64,000 bases of DNA from Elephas maximus indicus (lineage: Eukaryota > Chordata > Mammalia > Proboscidea > Elephantidae). Each line of letters starts with the position of its first letter. Positions within the stretch are counted from its first letter, which is position 1. The DNA is taken from contig NC_064831.1 of the NCBI RefSeq assembly GCF_024166365.1, positions 53,507,768 to 53,571,767 on the forward strand, in the 5' to 3' direction. The translations under genes were made by a program, and so were the position numbers. Shown in pieces: positions 63,602 to 64,000 of this stretch. The notes below the pieces were generated by a model. That model was not told the origin of the DNA, did not search any database, and worked only from the letters and a program-made list of their open reading frames with translations.

Positions 63602-64000
63602 TGTTACAGATTGAATTGTGTCCCCAAAAATGTGTATCAACTTGGCTAGGCCATGATTCCCAGTATTGTGTTGTTGTCCGCCATTTTGTGATCTGATTAT
63701 CCTATGTGCTGTAAATCCTAGCCTCCATGATGTTAACAAGGCAGGATTAGAGGCTGTTATGTTAATAAGGCAGGAGACAATCTACAGGATTAGGTTGTAT
63801 ATTGAGTCAATCTCTTTTGAATTATAAAAGAGAGAAGCGAGCAGAGAGGAGAGGGACCTCCTACAACCAAGATAGAAAAGCCAGGAGCAGAGCGCATCCT
63901 TTAGACCTCGGGTCCCTGCTCTGAGAAGTTCCTAGACTAGGGGAAGATTGATGACAAGAACCTTCCCCCAGAGCCAACAGAGAGAGAAAGCTTTCCCCTG
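63602..64000 (+). mobile_element. MaLR-like LTR (cut by window end)
   Basis: Same family as 7008-7522. It starts TGTTACAGATTGAATTGTG, contains AATTATAAAAGAGAG (TATA-like) and runs out of the window. It lies in the CA12 intron, opposite to the gene. Confidence 0.8.

Overview
This is mammalian nuclear DNA, most likely from an elephant or another paenungulate (Afrotheria). The main evidence is dozens of copies, in both orientations, of the tRNA-derived SINE that begins GGAGCCCTGGTGGYRCAG and ends GTCGGAATCGACTCGACGGCAATGGG (AfroSINE family). They occur with RTE-class LINEs and L1 3' ends of the elephant type. Exons are small, with GT/AG splice sites, and separated by kilobase-scale introns. No prokaryotic operon, CRISPR array or plasmid feature is present.

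Two protein-coding genes were recognised, arranged convergently (tail to tail). APH1B, a gamma-secretase subunit, is on the + strand. It is complete: six coding exons between 3598 and 22808 encode 257 residues, and it starts in a CpG island with a GC-box minisatellite (about 2980-3900). CA12, transmembrane carbonic anhydrase XII, is on the - strand. Nine coding exons are visible from 63538 down to 42031, covering almost all of the catalytic domain, the membrane segment and the cytoplasmic tail. The signal-peptide exon(s) lie beyond 64000. The order APH1B then CA12 matches human 15q22.2 as I remember it.

Layout: 1-2980 is mostly unique upstream DNA with a few SINEs and a MIR. 2980-22808 is APH1B; its introns hold AfroSINEs, a solo LTR with target-site duplications, a TIR-flanked DNA element, L1 pieces and three RTE copies. 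22809 to about 26080 is the probable APH1B 3' UTR. About 26080-40555 is intergenic, with SINEs, ancient L1M, and two younger L1 3' ends in inverted orientation. About 40565-42030 is the CA12 3' UTR. 42031-63538 is CA12; its introns hold SINEs, an L1 nested in a SINE with clear duplications, a degraded endogenous retroviral pol fragment, and two SINEs stacked in one target site.

The two genes have no known joint function: one protein scaffolds intramembrane proteolysis and the other hydrates extracellular CO2. I found no new biological system. The most interesting points are a tiny CA12 juxtamembrane exon whose splice acceptor appears shifted relative to human, unusual CA12 substitutions, and several retroelement insertions dated relative to one another by target-site duplications. 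Human comparisons are from memory.
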